Source: Narthecium ossifragum
Taxonomy: Eukaryota; Streptophyta; Magnoliopsida; Dioscoreales; Nartheciaceae
Direction of reading: 5' to 3'
DNA: 64,000 nucleotides
NCBI GenBank assembly: GCA_963920575.1
Contig: OY986967.1
Coordinates: forward strand, 4,695,869 to 4,759,868
Positions 26,001 to 35,614 of this stretch are shown piece by piece. The notes beneath the pieces were generated by a model. That model made no database searches. It was not told the origin of the DNA and saw nothing but the letters and a program-made list of their open reading frames with translations. Position 1 is the first letter of the stretch, and every line of letters starts with the position of its first letter. The translations under genes were made by a program, and so were the position numbers.

Positions 26001-29000
26001 TGCCCTTCACCTCCGTGCTCATAAAACCTCTGAAAGATAAGAAATAGTTTCTTTCATCCCTCCAATAATTCCTCAATGATGGACACCAGTTACATCAGAA
26101 ATTAATAGTGGAAACAGAAAGGAGCTTGCGATGATGAGTAAAAACTTGAAAAAGCACTTAGCTAAGTATTGCTAGTTTAAGACTATGCAGGCCACACAGA
26201 CAAGTAACATCCTTTGCAGGTTTTTAGTGGGAAAGAATGGTTGGCACTTGGCACTATAAAGTAGTAAAACCCCTCAGCAAGTTCAGACATATAAAAAACT
26301 TAAGCATTTTAATTTCTACCTGCCAAGATACTATTACTACAACTTAACATGAACACACATAATAACTAGAATAAGCTGATGGTCGAGGACATTTGCTTAA
26401 CCGTCTTATTCACTTCATAGCAGTCTCCTTTTCATTTGAAGTTAGTTTTATGAAATATCCATACAATGCCCTATCATCATCAACTATATTCTTCACCACG
26501 CTGACACACTTTGTATCCTCAATAACAGCATTAAAACCTGCCTACCTTAAAGATGGCCAGCCAGCCTAGTAAGTTGGCCGCCATTTCATCCAAAAATCCC
26601 CTATAGAAAGATGCGTGAGTATAGCTCTTCAATTACTTGGTGATAACTTTTTTTACTTCGAGTTTGCTATATTGTCACTGAAATTTCTCCTATTTTTGTT
26701 AAGGGTGTATTATGCGCTTGAACCTTTTATTGCCCGATTTTCATGTCCATTCGTGTCTTAGTAGTGCCAGGTAGTATTGATTTCACATAAAACCTCACTA
26801 GAATGTGACACGATTTTGGACCTGGATGACAATCAACGAGCAGTTTTCTTAAAAAATGTATAGATTTGAAACCATAATCTTCACCCAATAACTGCTATCC
26901 AATGTTATGGCTGACAAAAATAAACAAACCTTAGGTAGCGAATCTTCTTTTCACTTACTTTTTATAAAGCATGTTTGATATTGCAAAGTTAAGTGTATTA
27001 AGAAACTATATTTCAGATCTTCAGTTATTGTCCATTACCCATACAAATCATCCTTCAGCTGAGAACAATGCACTTTGGAGATAAGACCATCTTTCACTAA
27101 ATTTCAAAAATATATCGTTCACAAAAGAATCATCTAATACAACAAAGGTAACACACTTTAAGAGAAATGAAGGACTATATATCACCACCTCTATCTAAGA
27201 AGATACCATTACCTTTACAACTTTGGGAGCACTTAGGCCATTTTTGGCTGTTGGATAAGAAAAGCATGCATAGTGAATAATTCGTAAAGCTATGCATACA
27301 CAAGGGGCATTCTTATCCTTAAGAACTTCTAGGTGTTTGGTTGGAAAATAGAGATAAGCTGGTAATGATATCTTAGATGAGGAAATGATGCTTCGTTGTG
27401 AAATGTGGGATAAAAGATATGCATAGTTGCCTTTGGTGGCACATATGAAAGTATGCTTATTAACAGACTTAATGTCCTACATGTAAATGGAGATAGCCTT
27501 GGGAGAGAGAAAATGAACAACAAAAATACATGCTCTAATATTGACATGCCTTGAGATGTGCTGCTCAAGTAAATACTGAAATTAGCATACACAAATGCTA
27601 AACAAGATTCATTTAAATGTTGATGACACTTGGAAAGGGGAGCGAGGCAAGGGATTACTGCTGAGAACCAGAAACCATGACAATGGGAAGTCCTTGCTCC
27701 TTGTTTGTAAGATGACGGGAGGAGGTGGAAGAGCATCAATGGTTTGTTATAAGATGTTCGTAGATCGTGAATTTGTTATAAGGAGAGAGGTAAACAGTCA
27801 GATAAACTACCCTGATGCACTATCGAAGGGTGGAGATGTGATAAGAAAGAGCTGTCAGGGTTTGACCAAAAGTATGTAAGGTTTTTATCGTAGGTGAAAA
27901 AAATTGCTTGGCTACATAAGCAAGGTTTTTGCATGCAGAAACCTCCCTTGCTAGATAGGAACTTAGTCCAATGGGCATATCAATGAAAATACCAACTAAA
28001 GAACCAAAAAAAAGTCGGCGACAAGAAGTAAGAACCAAATATACAACCATTGCAACCTATATTCAGAACTGATCAAATAGAGATGGAGGAAAAAAGATTT
28101 CAGTTTCGGCGATTATTACGTCCCAATGACAATCCATAAACAACTTGAAATGTCTCATACAAAGGTTATTATAGTCTCGTAAGTACAAGCATCACACTAA
28201 AAAGCAGCAAAAAGGATCAGACCAACCTCAGGTGCGATATAGCATCGTCTCCGCCCTCCAGTGTCAAAGAAAAATGAAAAATCCGAAGGATCATCATCGG
28301 GTATGTAAGTTGGCTTGAACGATGCAAAATCCACAAGGTATAGCCAGTTCCAAGAAGTGACAAGAACATTTTCACATTTAATATCCCCTACAAGAAACAA
28401 GACAACCACATTGATAAACCTATAAATGAAAAAGGAGTATTGATTTCCCTCCAGGAAATGCTCTCTCACCATGACAAACTCCCTTCTCATGGCTTTGCTT
28501 CACCGCACAAAGTAACTGCACAACCAAATAGCTAAGTCCACAACCATATCTGGAGAACATCAAGGAGAGCGCATACATGATGATTGCATATCGTTAAATA
28601 CGAGTGTTTAAGCATTGCTTGTTGCCTTCAAAACTTTACACTCTCAAATGCTAGACAAAACTAATTGTGCACTGTACTATTAGTCAAAACCTTCCAAGTT
28701 TACTGCTGACATCATTGTGTCATTCCTTATTGTTCATAGAAACAAGGTTGGTTCTGTTTCAATTCCCTTTCTTCACTAAATTTGAACAGACAGTACAAAA
28801 ACCAATACCTGAAAAACAAGCCATTTCTTCTCGATCAGACTAAGGGATGGTTGTGTTGTCATCCGGTCATAAAGGTTGCTAAAGAAGTACTGCCTCAAAA
28901 GGTATGCTGCCTTATCCGTCTCCAACCAAAACTACATAACAAGTGAAACATAGCATATTATCAAAAGAAAACCACATAAGAACAAAGAACTAATATCCAT

Positions 29001-30040
29001 CTATGTGCAGTCATTAGAGTGTGAACAGTATCTTGATCGAACTTGAATATCATTTTTCACACTATTCATTAATAACTTCACAACCTTACCCAACTAACAC
29101 CAACATCCCCACCAATTCATTCTCTACAAGTAAATTCAAAACAAGTACCCAAAACATATAAGAATTAGCACATATATCGGTACCTGTTCAATTAAATCAC
29201 CATTACTCTAATTGATCTGAGTGGATTCAATACAACCAATCAAACCCAAGTTAACCCATTTTCTAAAAAATTTAAAATGCAAGGAGATGGCATCCCACTG
29301 GTTAGTGTATGACTTCAAGACACCAACCACTGACACAATCTACGGTGCCATTTTTTTAATTATGATTACTGCAAACCAAGATATTCGAAGAAAACAGTAG
29401 CTGAACACGTGGAAACAAAGGGGTTAGAGCGAGGAAGGGAGCAGAGGGAGAGAAGCTGCAAAATTCCAACTCCAAAAAAGTTGTCAATACCTCATGAAGT
29501 CATGATACAACACTAAAATTATTTATAATCTAGATTTTGCCCAAGTATAACAATATCACAATAGATTTCTTTCAATGATAAGAACGTCTATGCTAAGATC
29601 CTCGAAGTCGCTTAAAATCACCAACTATCAGAAAAATAAACGCGAATAGAGAATAGAAGGGGATCATAAGAACTCACTTGGAAGGGCCAGACATGGGGAT
29701 TTTGAATACTTTGGAATATATCTCTGATCTCCCCCAGCCTCCTCTCGTACTCCTGCAACCAATAACAAGGGGGAGCACCAAAGGTTAGGGTTTTATCCCA
29801 AGGATCCCACTCAACTAGATTCCGGAACGGATCGGGTGATACCTTCAGGTCAAGGGAATCCCCGCGCTTAAAATAGACCTTGACGAGGACGAGGCCCTCA
29901 TCGTGCTTGCAAAGAATGGACTTGAAGAAGCGGCCCCTTTCCAGCACCTCCATGAGCACCAGATTGTACGATGACGGCAGGTCATGCAGGTAGTACTCCG
30001 TCGACGACACCTGCGTCGTCCTAGCGATCTTGTTCCCCAT
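20099..30040 (-). CDS. VPS15: VPS15 / PI3-kinase regulatory subunit 4 (pseudokinase, HEAT and WD40 scaffold)
   Basis: Regulatory subunit of the class III PI3-kinase VPS34 complex, acting in endosomal sorting and autophagy; essential for pollen function in Arabidopsis. Coding exons in gene order: 29678-30040, 28809-28931, 28470-28515, 28227-28387, 25950-26029, 25383-25488, 25043-25219, 21770-24955, 21200-21444, 21003-21102, 20099-20275. Together they encode 1587 residues, close to the usual plant size (about 1490). The start ATG at 30040 gives [10 protein letters not shown], a classic N-myristoylation site. The kinase-like region shows the catalytic loop HGDIKCEN (residues about 177-184) and DFA in place of DFG (about 197-199); no glycine-rich loop is visible. 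HEAT-like helices fill the first part of the 3.2-kb exon. WD40 repeats start near residue 1160 ([13 protein letters not shown]) and run to the C-terminus ([10 protein letters not shown] then TAG). All junctions are in phase and no stop is seen. Confidence 0.95.
20732..20875. mobile_element. GC-rich 144-bp MITE-like hairpin in the last VPS15 intron
   Basis: Ends GGGGGCGTTTGGCG and CGCCAAATGCCCCC are inverted repeats. The inside is dense in GGATCC and GGATTC variants, giving an almost fully palindromic element of much higher GC than the surrounding intron. AAAG lies on both sides but overlaps the ends ambiguously, so the target duplication is uncertain. Confidence 0.6.
26030..28226 (-). other. 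VPS15 intron 4, 2.2 kb
   Basis: Largest VPS15 intron, between the pseudokinase exon ending IAPE and the exon starting [11 protein letters not shown]-rich; open frames near 27329-27879 are not recognisable. A TGTTTGGTTGG motif near 27333 hints at a degraded small transposon, but no paired end was found. Confidence 0.6.
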
Positions 30041-30280
30041 TTCCTCGTCCCCACCGCCCCCTCCTTTGCCACACCAGGCTCAGCCGCCGGCCGGCTCCGG
30101 CTCCGGCTCCTCCTACGACGGAGAACTGGAGGAGTGATCGGAGAATGGCATGGGATTCCTCTATAATAGGGTTAGGGATTGGGATTGCGGGATCGAGGTC
30201 GTGGTTGCTTTTGGTTCTCCGGTGGGAGAGGGAAGCGCTCACGCCAGGGAGCTCGAGAGCTTCTTATTCCGTGTTCATAT

Positions 30281-30360
30281 ATATCGGGTGCGGGTCGAGT
30301 TTTCTAACGGGCCCCATTAGGCCCAACCAATACCCACAAGACTCCGAGTGGAAATTAGAA
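30281..30360. repeat. Promoter block copy A (beside VPS15)
   Basis: Roughly 80% identical by eye to 60110-60187 in the same orientation, including GGTGCGGGT versus GGATGCGGGT, the shared AACGGGCCCCATT core, the GGCCCAAC and AATACCCAC segments and a CTCC-GAGT/AAGT tail. Confidence 0.7.
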
Positions 30361-30599
30361 CGAAAAATGTTTCTCGCACCGGCTGACTGGATCGATGTGA
30401 CAGGTAGAATCATAAAATACACCATCCTAAGTGGCATGAAATTTTAAATAAAGTCGGGTTTAGACGGGTTTAGACGGGTTTAGGATTCATCCTCTTCCTT
30501 CATTCCGAACTCGAGAGAGAGATCACTCCCGAGAGAATCTTGGATTGATCGAGCTAGTAGGTGTAGGCGTTCCCGTCAATCCCGCGATCGAGGAAGGTG

Positions 30600-30731
30600 A
30601 CTGGGTTTAAGAACGGCACATCGATGGTCCTCCTCATCGATCTCGTGGCCGGTGGTCCTCCTCCTCATCGATCTCACGCCCGGTGGTCCTCCTCCTCACC
30701 GATCTCGCGGCCGGCGTCCTCCTCTTCATCG
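30600..30731. repeat. Degenerate minisatellite, left part (target of the SIRE insertion)
   Basis: Units of about 36 bp with GATCTCG, GCCCGGTGG and TCCTCCTCCTCA(T/C)C. The array continues at 42077-42262 beyond the SIRE element. Even the lead-in phrase GGGTTTAAGAACG(G/A)CAC occurs on both sides (about 30604 and 42136), so the array was itself partly duplicated before the insertion. Confidence 0.7.
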
Positions 30732-31901
30732 TGTTGATCCTAACCTTGTTTTGATGATGCCAATATACATTAAATGATAAAATATATGTTTAATATTTAT
30801 TACCCCTTTAATTGGAGATATTAAATTCAATATTTAAGTTATTTTGTACTGACGGTCGATGCAAGGATCGACCGTGGGAATGGAACGGTCAATCCATGGA
30901 TCGACCGTGATGAATGGTTCACACTTGGCTATATGCGTATTGACGCGACGGTCGATCGGTGCATCGACCGTCGGAAGCGTATTTTTTGATAGAGGCTCAC
31001 GGACGATGCGACGGTCGATGTGGCGGTCGACCGTGGCGCATCAATGAAGAAAGTAAAGCCGCGACGGTCAATCGGTGCATCGACCGTGGGAAGCGTTTTT
31101 CTTGACAGAGGCTCACGGACGATGCGACGGTCGATGCGGCGGTCGACCGTGGCGCATATATGAAGTAAAGTCAAGGAGCGACGGTCGATCCGAGCATCGA
31201 CCCTGGGAAGCGACCTTCTCAACAGAGGCTCACGGACGATGTGACGGTCGATGTCACGGTCGACCGTGAGAGCGACGGACGATGCGTGGATCGACCGTCG
31301 ACCAAAGAGGCTGAGTTTTTTATACGTGACGGACGATGGACGGATCGACCGCCAGGAGCGCGCAGAGTAAAAAAACTAGCCGTTGGAGAGTTGCAGGGAG
31401 CCGTTGGGGCTTCTTGTTGAGCTGGTTGAAGCCCATCTATAAGTAGTCTCTTCATATAAACTTGCCACAACTTTTATCACTATTATTGAGATTATTTGAG
31501 CAAGTTCTAGGAAAGATTTCTACTTATTCTCTTTGAGCTAAAACCTTTGTAAATCTTCTTCAAGTGTGAAGAAGTATCTTGAGAGTTGTTCAACAGCAAG
31601 TGGCTGTGATTGTAAGGTTACCAAGCACCAGGAAGCTTGGGGAAAAGCTTGTAAGGGATTTGCAAGTAGTGGAACCTCAAGGGGAGCCTTGAGAGAAGTG
31701 GACGTAGACCAAGAGTTGGGTCGAACCACTATAAATCGGTGTCATCTCTCTAACCCTTCTTTCAGTTAATGCTTGCATGCTATTGTAGTTAAGTTTCATT
31801 TTGTTTACAAGCATTCTAGCTATTAGATTCTTTTCTATCTGAATTTTCCATCAATCTAGTTTTTCAAAAAGAGTCCAATTCACCCCCCTCTTGGACCTTC
31901 A
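30732..31901 (+). repeat. 5' LTR of the SIRE element
   Basis: 1170 bp, TG...CA ends. Contains the palindromic GGTCGA/TCGACC array (30848-31363) and a likely promoter TATA (CTATAAG, about 31437). By eye it differs from the 3' LTR by roughly two dozen substitutions, a 12-bp segment present only here (near 31133) and a C-run length change. Confidence 0.95.
30848..31363. repeat. Palindromic ACGGTCGA/TCGACCGT array in the 5' LTR
   Basis: About ten units of ACGGTCGATnn...ATCGACCGT, each an inverted repeat with a short spacer, alternating with GAGGCTCACGGACGATG. The same array is at 41037-41534 in the 3' LTR, and a related one lies inside the element at 38701-38985. Confidence 0.85.
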
Positions 31902-31903
31902 AT

Positions 31904-31913
31904 TGGTATCAGA
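31904..31913 (+). other. Primer binding site of the SIRE element
   Basis: TGGTATCAGA, two bases after the 5' LTR, is complementary to the 3' end of plant initiator methionine tRNA, the standard primer of copia elements. Confidence 0.9.
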
Positions 31914-31965
31914 ACTAGGTCTCTAATTTAGTAGTGTAACAACCCTTAGAGGATCCTAACTAGAG

Positions 31966-33708
31966 ATGGAAAACATAGAGGGACAAGCTACCAATAGGCC
32001 ACCCTACTTCAATGGCTCAAATTACAATTATTGGAAAACAAAGATGGAAATCTTTGTGCAATCAATGGATTATGAGGCATGGCTAGTAATTGAGGATGGA
32101 ACTTATGTCCCGACCAAAATTGTTGATGGGAAAGATGTCTCAAAGACAAAGTGTGACTACACCCCAATTGACCTCAAAAACCTTCAAATTAATGCCAAGG
32201 CCAAGAGCTTTCTATTTTGTGCCCTTAGCCCTAGTGAATTCAATAGGGTCTCCACATGCAGATCAGCAAAGGAGATATGGGATAAGCTTAAAGTTACATA
32301 TGAGGGAACTAGCAGGGTTAAAGAGTCAAAGATAAGTATGCTAGTACATGAGTATGAATTATTTTACATGAAGAATGATGAGACTATTAGTGAGATGTTT
32401 ACACGTTTTAATAACATATTAAATATGCTTGAATCTCTTGGAAGAATTTATGCTAATGATGAGATTGTGAGGAAGATCCTTAGGTGTCTACCTAAGTCGT
32501 GGGATCCCAAAGTGACAGCGATAGAAGAAGCCAAGGATCTATCCAAATTGTCACTAGATGAGCTCATGGGTTCCCTCATGACCTATGAGATGAATTTGAA
32601 GAGGAGCAACGAAGAGGGAGACAAAAAGAAGAAGACGGTTGCCTTCAAGTCATCTAGCAAAGACTCATCTGATTCAAGCGATGGAGATGACGATGAGGAG
32701 TTGGCGATGATATCAAGGAGAATACAAAAGATCTTCAAACGCCAAGGAGGAAAGAAATTTTTCAAGAAGAAATTCTTCAAAGGTGAAAGGTATAATCCTA
32801 CTTCTTCTAACTCAAATGAAATCATATGTTATGAGTGTAGGAAGCCCGGACACATCAAGCTTGAATGTCCTCAACTCAAGATGCCTTCAAGGAAGGAGTT
32901 CAATAGTAGGAAGGCAATGGTGGCTACTTGGGGAGAAAGCGATGTGGAGACTTCATCCGATGAAGAAGAACAAGAGGTAGCCAACATATGCTTAATGGCA
33001 CATGGAGATGAGGAAGAAGAACAAAATGAGGTAGAGGATGAGCTTGCATTTGAAGAACTCTTTGATGCTTATCATGCTTTAGCTAATGATTTCAAATTCC
33101 TTAAAAAGAAATACTATGCTACTTGGGACTTGAAGAAAGTAGAAGAAGAAAAAGTAGATGCCATGCATAGGATTGGAACCTTAGAAAAAAAAAACAAATG
33201 CATGCTAGAGAACAAGTCTTGTGACACAAATGACACACTTGAGGATGAACTCAAGGACACTCAATATGAACTCACCATATTGAAGAATACAAATTATGAT
33301 ATGCAAAGAGAACTTATCTTCTTGAGGACATCCAAGAGAGATCTCACTCTAGAAGTTAATGACCTAAAAATCACTATAGCCAAATTTGTGAAGAGTAGAG
33401 ATAAACTAGATGAGATCCTTGATAGCCAAAGAAACTCCTTGAACAAGGAAGGAATTGGCTACAACCCTAGGAAGGTGAACAACCAAAAGAAGACTAACTT
33501 TGTTAAAGCTTCTTCTCATCCTCCTAAGGTAACACAAGGACCTACATGTCATTATTGTTGCAAAGTAGGTCACATTGCACCTAGTTACTATCTCATGAAG
33601 AATGCTAATGCTAAGAAAATCTGGTCACCTAGATATTCTTCTTCTCTTATGCATAGTACTAATGCAAATGGACCCAAAAAGATTTGGGTACCAAAAATCA
33701 AGGTTTGA
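31966..33708 (+). CDS. SIRE gag protein
   Basis: A 580-residue uninterrupted frame starting MENIEGQATNRPPYF, 64 bp after the LTR. The N-terminal half is the copia gag (UBN2-type) domain (YNYWKTKMEIF, KEIWDKLKVTYEG). A CCHC zinc knuckle follows (CYECRKPGHIKLEC, residues about 288-301), then an acidic region, a long coiled-coil stretch (about 370-500) and a second, damaged knuckle (CHYCCKVGHIAPSYY, final Cys replaced by Tyr). The extended C-terminal coiled coil is typical of SIRE gag. It is the only SIRE protein here still open end to end. Confidence 0.9.
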   Translation: MENIEGQATNRPPYFNGSNYNYWKTKMEIFVQSMDYEAWLVIEDGTYVPTKIVDGKDVSKTKCDYTPIDLKNLQINAKAKSFLFCALSPSEFNRVSTCRSAKEIWDKLKVTYEGTSRVKESKISMLVHEYELFYMKNDETISEMFTRFNNILNMLESLGRIYANDEIVRKILRCLPKSWDPKVTAIEEAKDLSKLSLDELMGSLMTYEMNLKRSNEEGDKKKKTVAFKSSSKDSSDSSDGDDDEELAMISRRIQKIFKRQGGKKFFKKKFFKGERYNPTSSNSNEIICYECRKPGHIKLECPQLKMPSRKEFNSRKAMVATWGESDVETSSDEEEQEVANICLMAHGDEEEEQNEVEDELAFEELFDAYHALANDFKFLKKKYYATWDLKKVEEEKVDAMHRIGTLEKKNKCMLENKSCDTNDTLEDELKDTQYELTILKNTNYDMQRELIFLRTSKRDLTLEVNDLKITIAKFVKSRDKLDEILDSQRNSLNKEGIGYNPRKVNNQKKTNFVKASSHPPKVTQGPTCHYCCKVGHIAPSYYLMKNANAKKIWSPRYSSSLMHSTNANGPKKIWVPKIKV

Positions 33709-33963
33709 TCTTCTATTTGTAGGATTGCATGAGATCCAAGATCAAGAACAACTCAAAGGCTAAAAGATGGTACCTTGATAGTGGATGCTCAAGACATATG
33801 ACGGGTGAAAGGAGCATGTTCTCAACCCTTCAATCTAAAGATGGAGGAATGGTGACTTTTGGAGATAATGGAAAAGGAAAAATTATTGGCATTGGCAATA
33901 TTGGTAAAACCTCTTCCATTATTATTGAAAATGTTCTCTTAGTTGAAGGTTTGAAACATAATT

Positions 33964-35614
33964 TGATGAGACGTGAAAAGTACACAAGTTAACCCCTTAA
34001 TTTACCTTTATTAGTCTTCGAGCAAGGTATTTCTAATAATTTTCATGGTATTTCAGGTACAAGAGCCTTCAACAGAAGTTAGATCAACTTTGGAGCGTAA
34101 ACGAGCCTATTCGAGCACATTTAGGTACATGGGTCAACTTCAAAGATTAAACTGTACCTTCTCAGGAAGAACCAAATAATGTACCATATATCATTGGAAA
34201 GCTCTGGAAGTCTAGTTTCTGAAGAATTTTACGGTTCATGATTTCGAGTTTCCTAGATGAAGTTATGGCATTTTTCGTACCAATGCGCAGTGCTGAATGG
34301 CAAAAGAGATAATATGCAGAAAAGAAGATCGATCCTCTGTGTATAAAGATCGATCCTTGTACTGTAGCAGAGAGCAGTAATTCAAAGGATCGATCCTCTC
34401 CCTATAGAAGATCGATCCTCGTCGGGGCGCAGCCAGAACTCAAGAGCAAAGATCGATCCTTTACCCTATAAGGATCGATCCTTTTGTGTCAGCCGAGCAA
34501 AATCAATGGTCCAGATCTAATCCGAGTGGGAAATGCTTGGAGGCTATAAATAGACCCCTTTTGGGGGATTTTGGGATTCTCTTTTGGACAAGAAGAGGCT
34601 AAGGAAAGGGGTAACCCCCTTGGGCAAGGAAGGGAGCTCTCATCCAAGAGGGAGGAGATTGATGAAGAAGATGATGATCCATCTCTTCTCCATGGTTTCT
34701 CCATCGAAGATGAGTAGCTAATCTATCTATCTAGTGGAATACCATGATGTTTTAGATTTTTATTTGTAGTTTTCTTTGGATTTGGATGTTGTAATCCTTA
34801 TGAGACAAGTTGTATGGATTTATTCTTCATTTCTATATCTTTGTAGTGGGATTCTAATGTTGGATGGATGGATTCTTTGGTTTGCATAAGCTAGAATCTT
34901 GTGCCCAATAGGTGTTTGTTGATATTCCCCAATGAGTAGGTTGTGCTAGAACCATGACCACTTGTGTTGAAGGGAGTCTTGGCTCTAGGTTAGGGACTTG
35001 GTTGTGCTAGAACCACTCCAATCCACATCTAATCTAGCATCTATCTTATCTTTTATAGTGTTTTGGATTCGAGATGCTAGAACCACCTCGATCCATTACC
35101 ATATTCCATACAACCCAATTCCTTGCGACGAGATGATCCTAACCCGACTTCTCGTTGGCGATGATCGTAGCTAATCCCTCAATCATCGACTTTCTAGCAT
35201 ACACCTAGTGCGACGGATAGTACTTAACCGGCTATTCGTTAGCGACGACTTTTGTTAGCCACAAGGTAGTCGATATTGTAGTGTCTCGATAGGATTGCAC
35301 ATCTTGATTCATTAGAAAGCTATGATTGAGCCTAATTCGGATTGGGATTCCCTATGACCTCTCTCTATCCATTGAATCATTTACATACTTTCTTAGTTTC
35401 CTTATCATAAAACCCAAAAATCATTTCTTTCATTTATCTTTGTAGGAACACTTAGATTAGGCCAAGTAGTTTAATTGTTTCCATACGCATTCCCTGTGGA
35501 TTCGACTCGGACTCACCGCTTGCTACCCTCAAAAGGTAGTTAGTTGAGAGTTTGATTATAAATTTCTAATTTTGATCGGGCGCGTTAAGCAGCGACACTT
35601 TCCACGTCCCATCA
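33964..35614. mobile_element. Solo LTR inserted in SIRE pol
   Basis: 1651 bp, starts TGATGAGACGTG and ends CACGTCCCATCA. The outer 18 bp form an imperfect inverted repeat. It is flanked by a 5-bp duplication TAATT (33959-33963) / TAACT (35615-35619) with one mismatch. TG...CA ends and 5-bp duplication fit an LTR element, and no coding region is inside. A TATA box (TATAAATA, 34545-34552) lies mid-element. The parent family is probably Ty3/gypsy but not identified. Confidence 0.75.
34324..34482. repeat. GATCGATC palindrome cluster in the solo LTR
   Basis: Six copies of GATCGATCC within 160 bp (near 34328, 34348, 34388, 34410, 34451 and 34473), arranged as three pairs separated by about 20 bp, upstream of the TATA box at 34545. 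Confidence 0.85.

Larger units (their letters stand above)
30041..30731. promoter_or_regulatory. VPS15 upstream region with GGGCCC/GGCCCA motifs, then tandem GA/CT-rich repeats
   Basis: The block 30281-30360 carries AACGGGCCCCATTAGGCCCA, resembling site II (TGGGCC/GGCCCA) motifs of housekeeping promoters, about 240 bp upstream of the VPS15 ATG. The same block recurs upstream of RPT5 at 60110-60187. From about 30600 a degenerate minisatellite begins (GATCTCG plus GGTCCTCCTCCTCATC units), which was then split by the SIRE insertion. Confidence 0.6.

Noticed and set aside
27329..27879. Possible gene in VPS15 intron 4 on either strand
   Set aside because: Overlapping frames on both strands, no recognisable domain, no start or splice context.
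33964..35614. Interpreting the insertion in SIRE pol as a TIR DNA transposon because of its 18-bp inverted ends
   Set aside because: The 5-bp target duplication, TG...CA termini and internal TATA box fit an LTR better than Mutator (9 bp), hAT (8 bp) or CACTA (3 bp).
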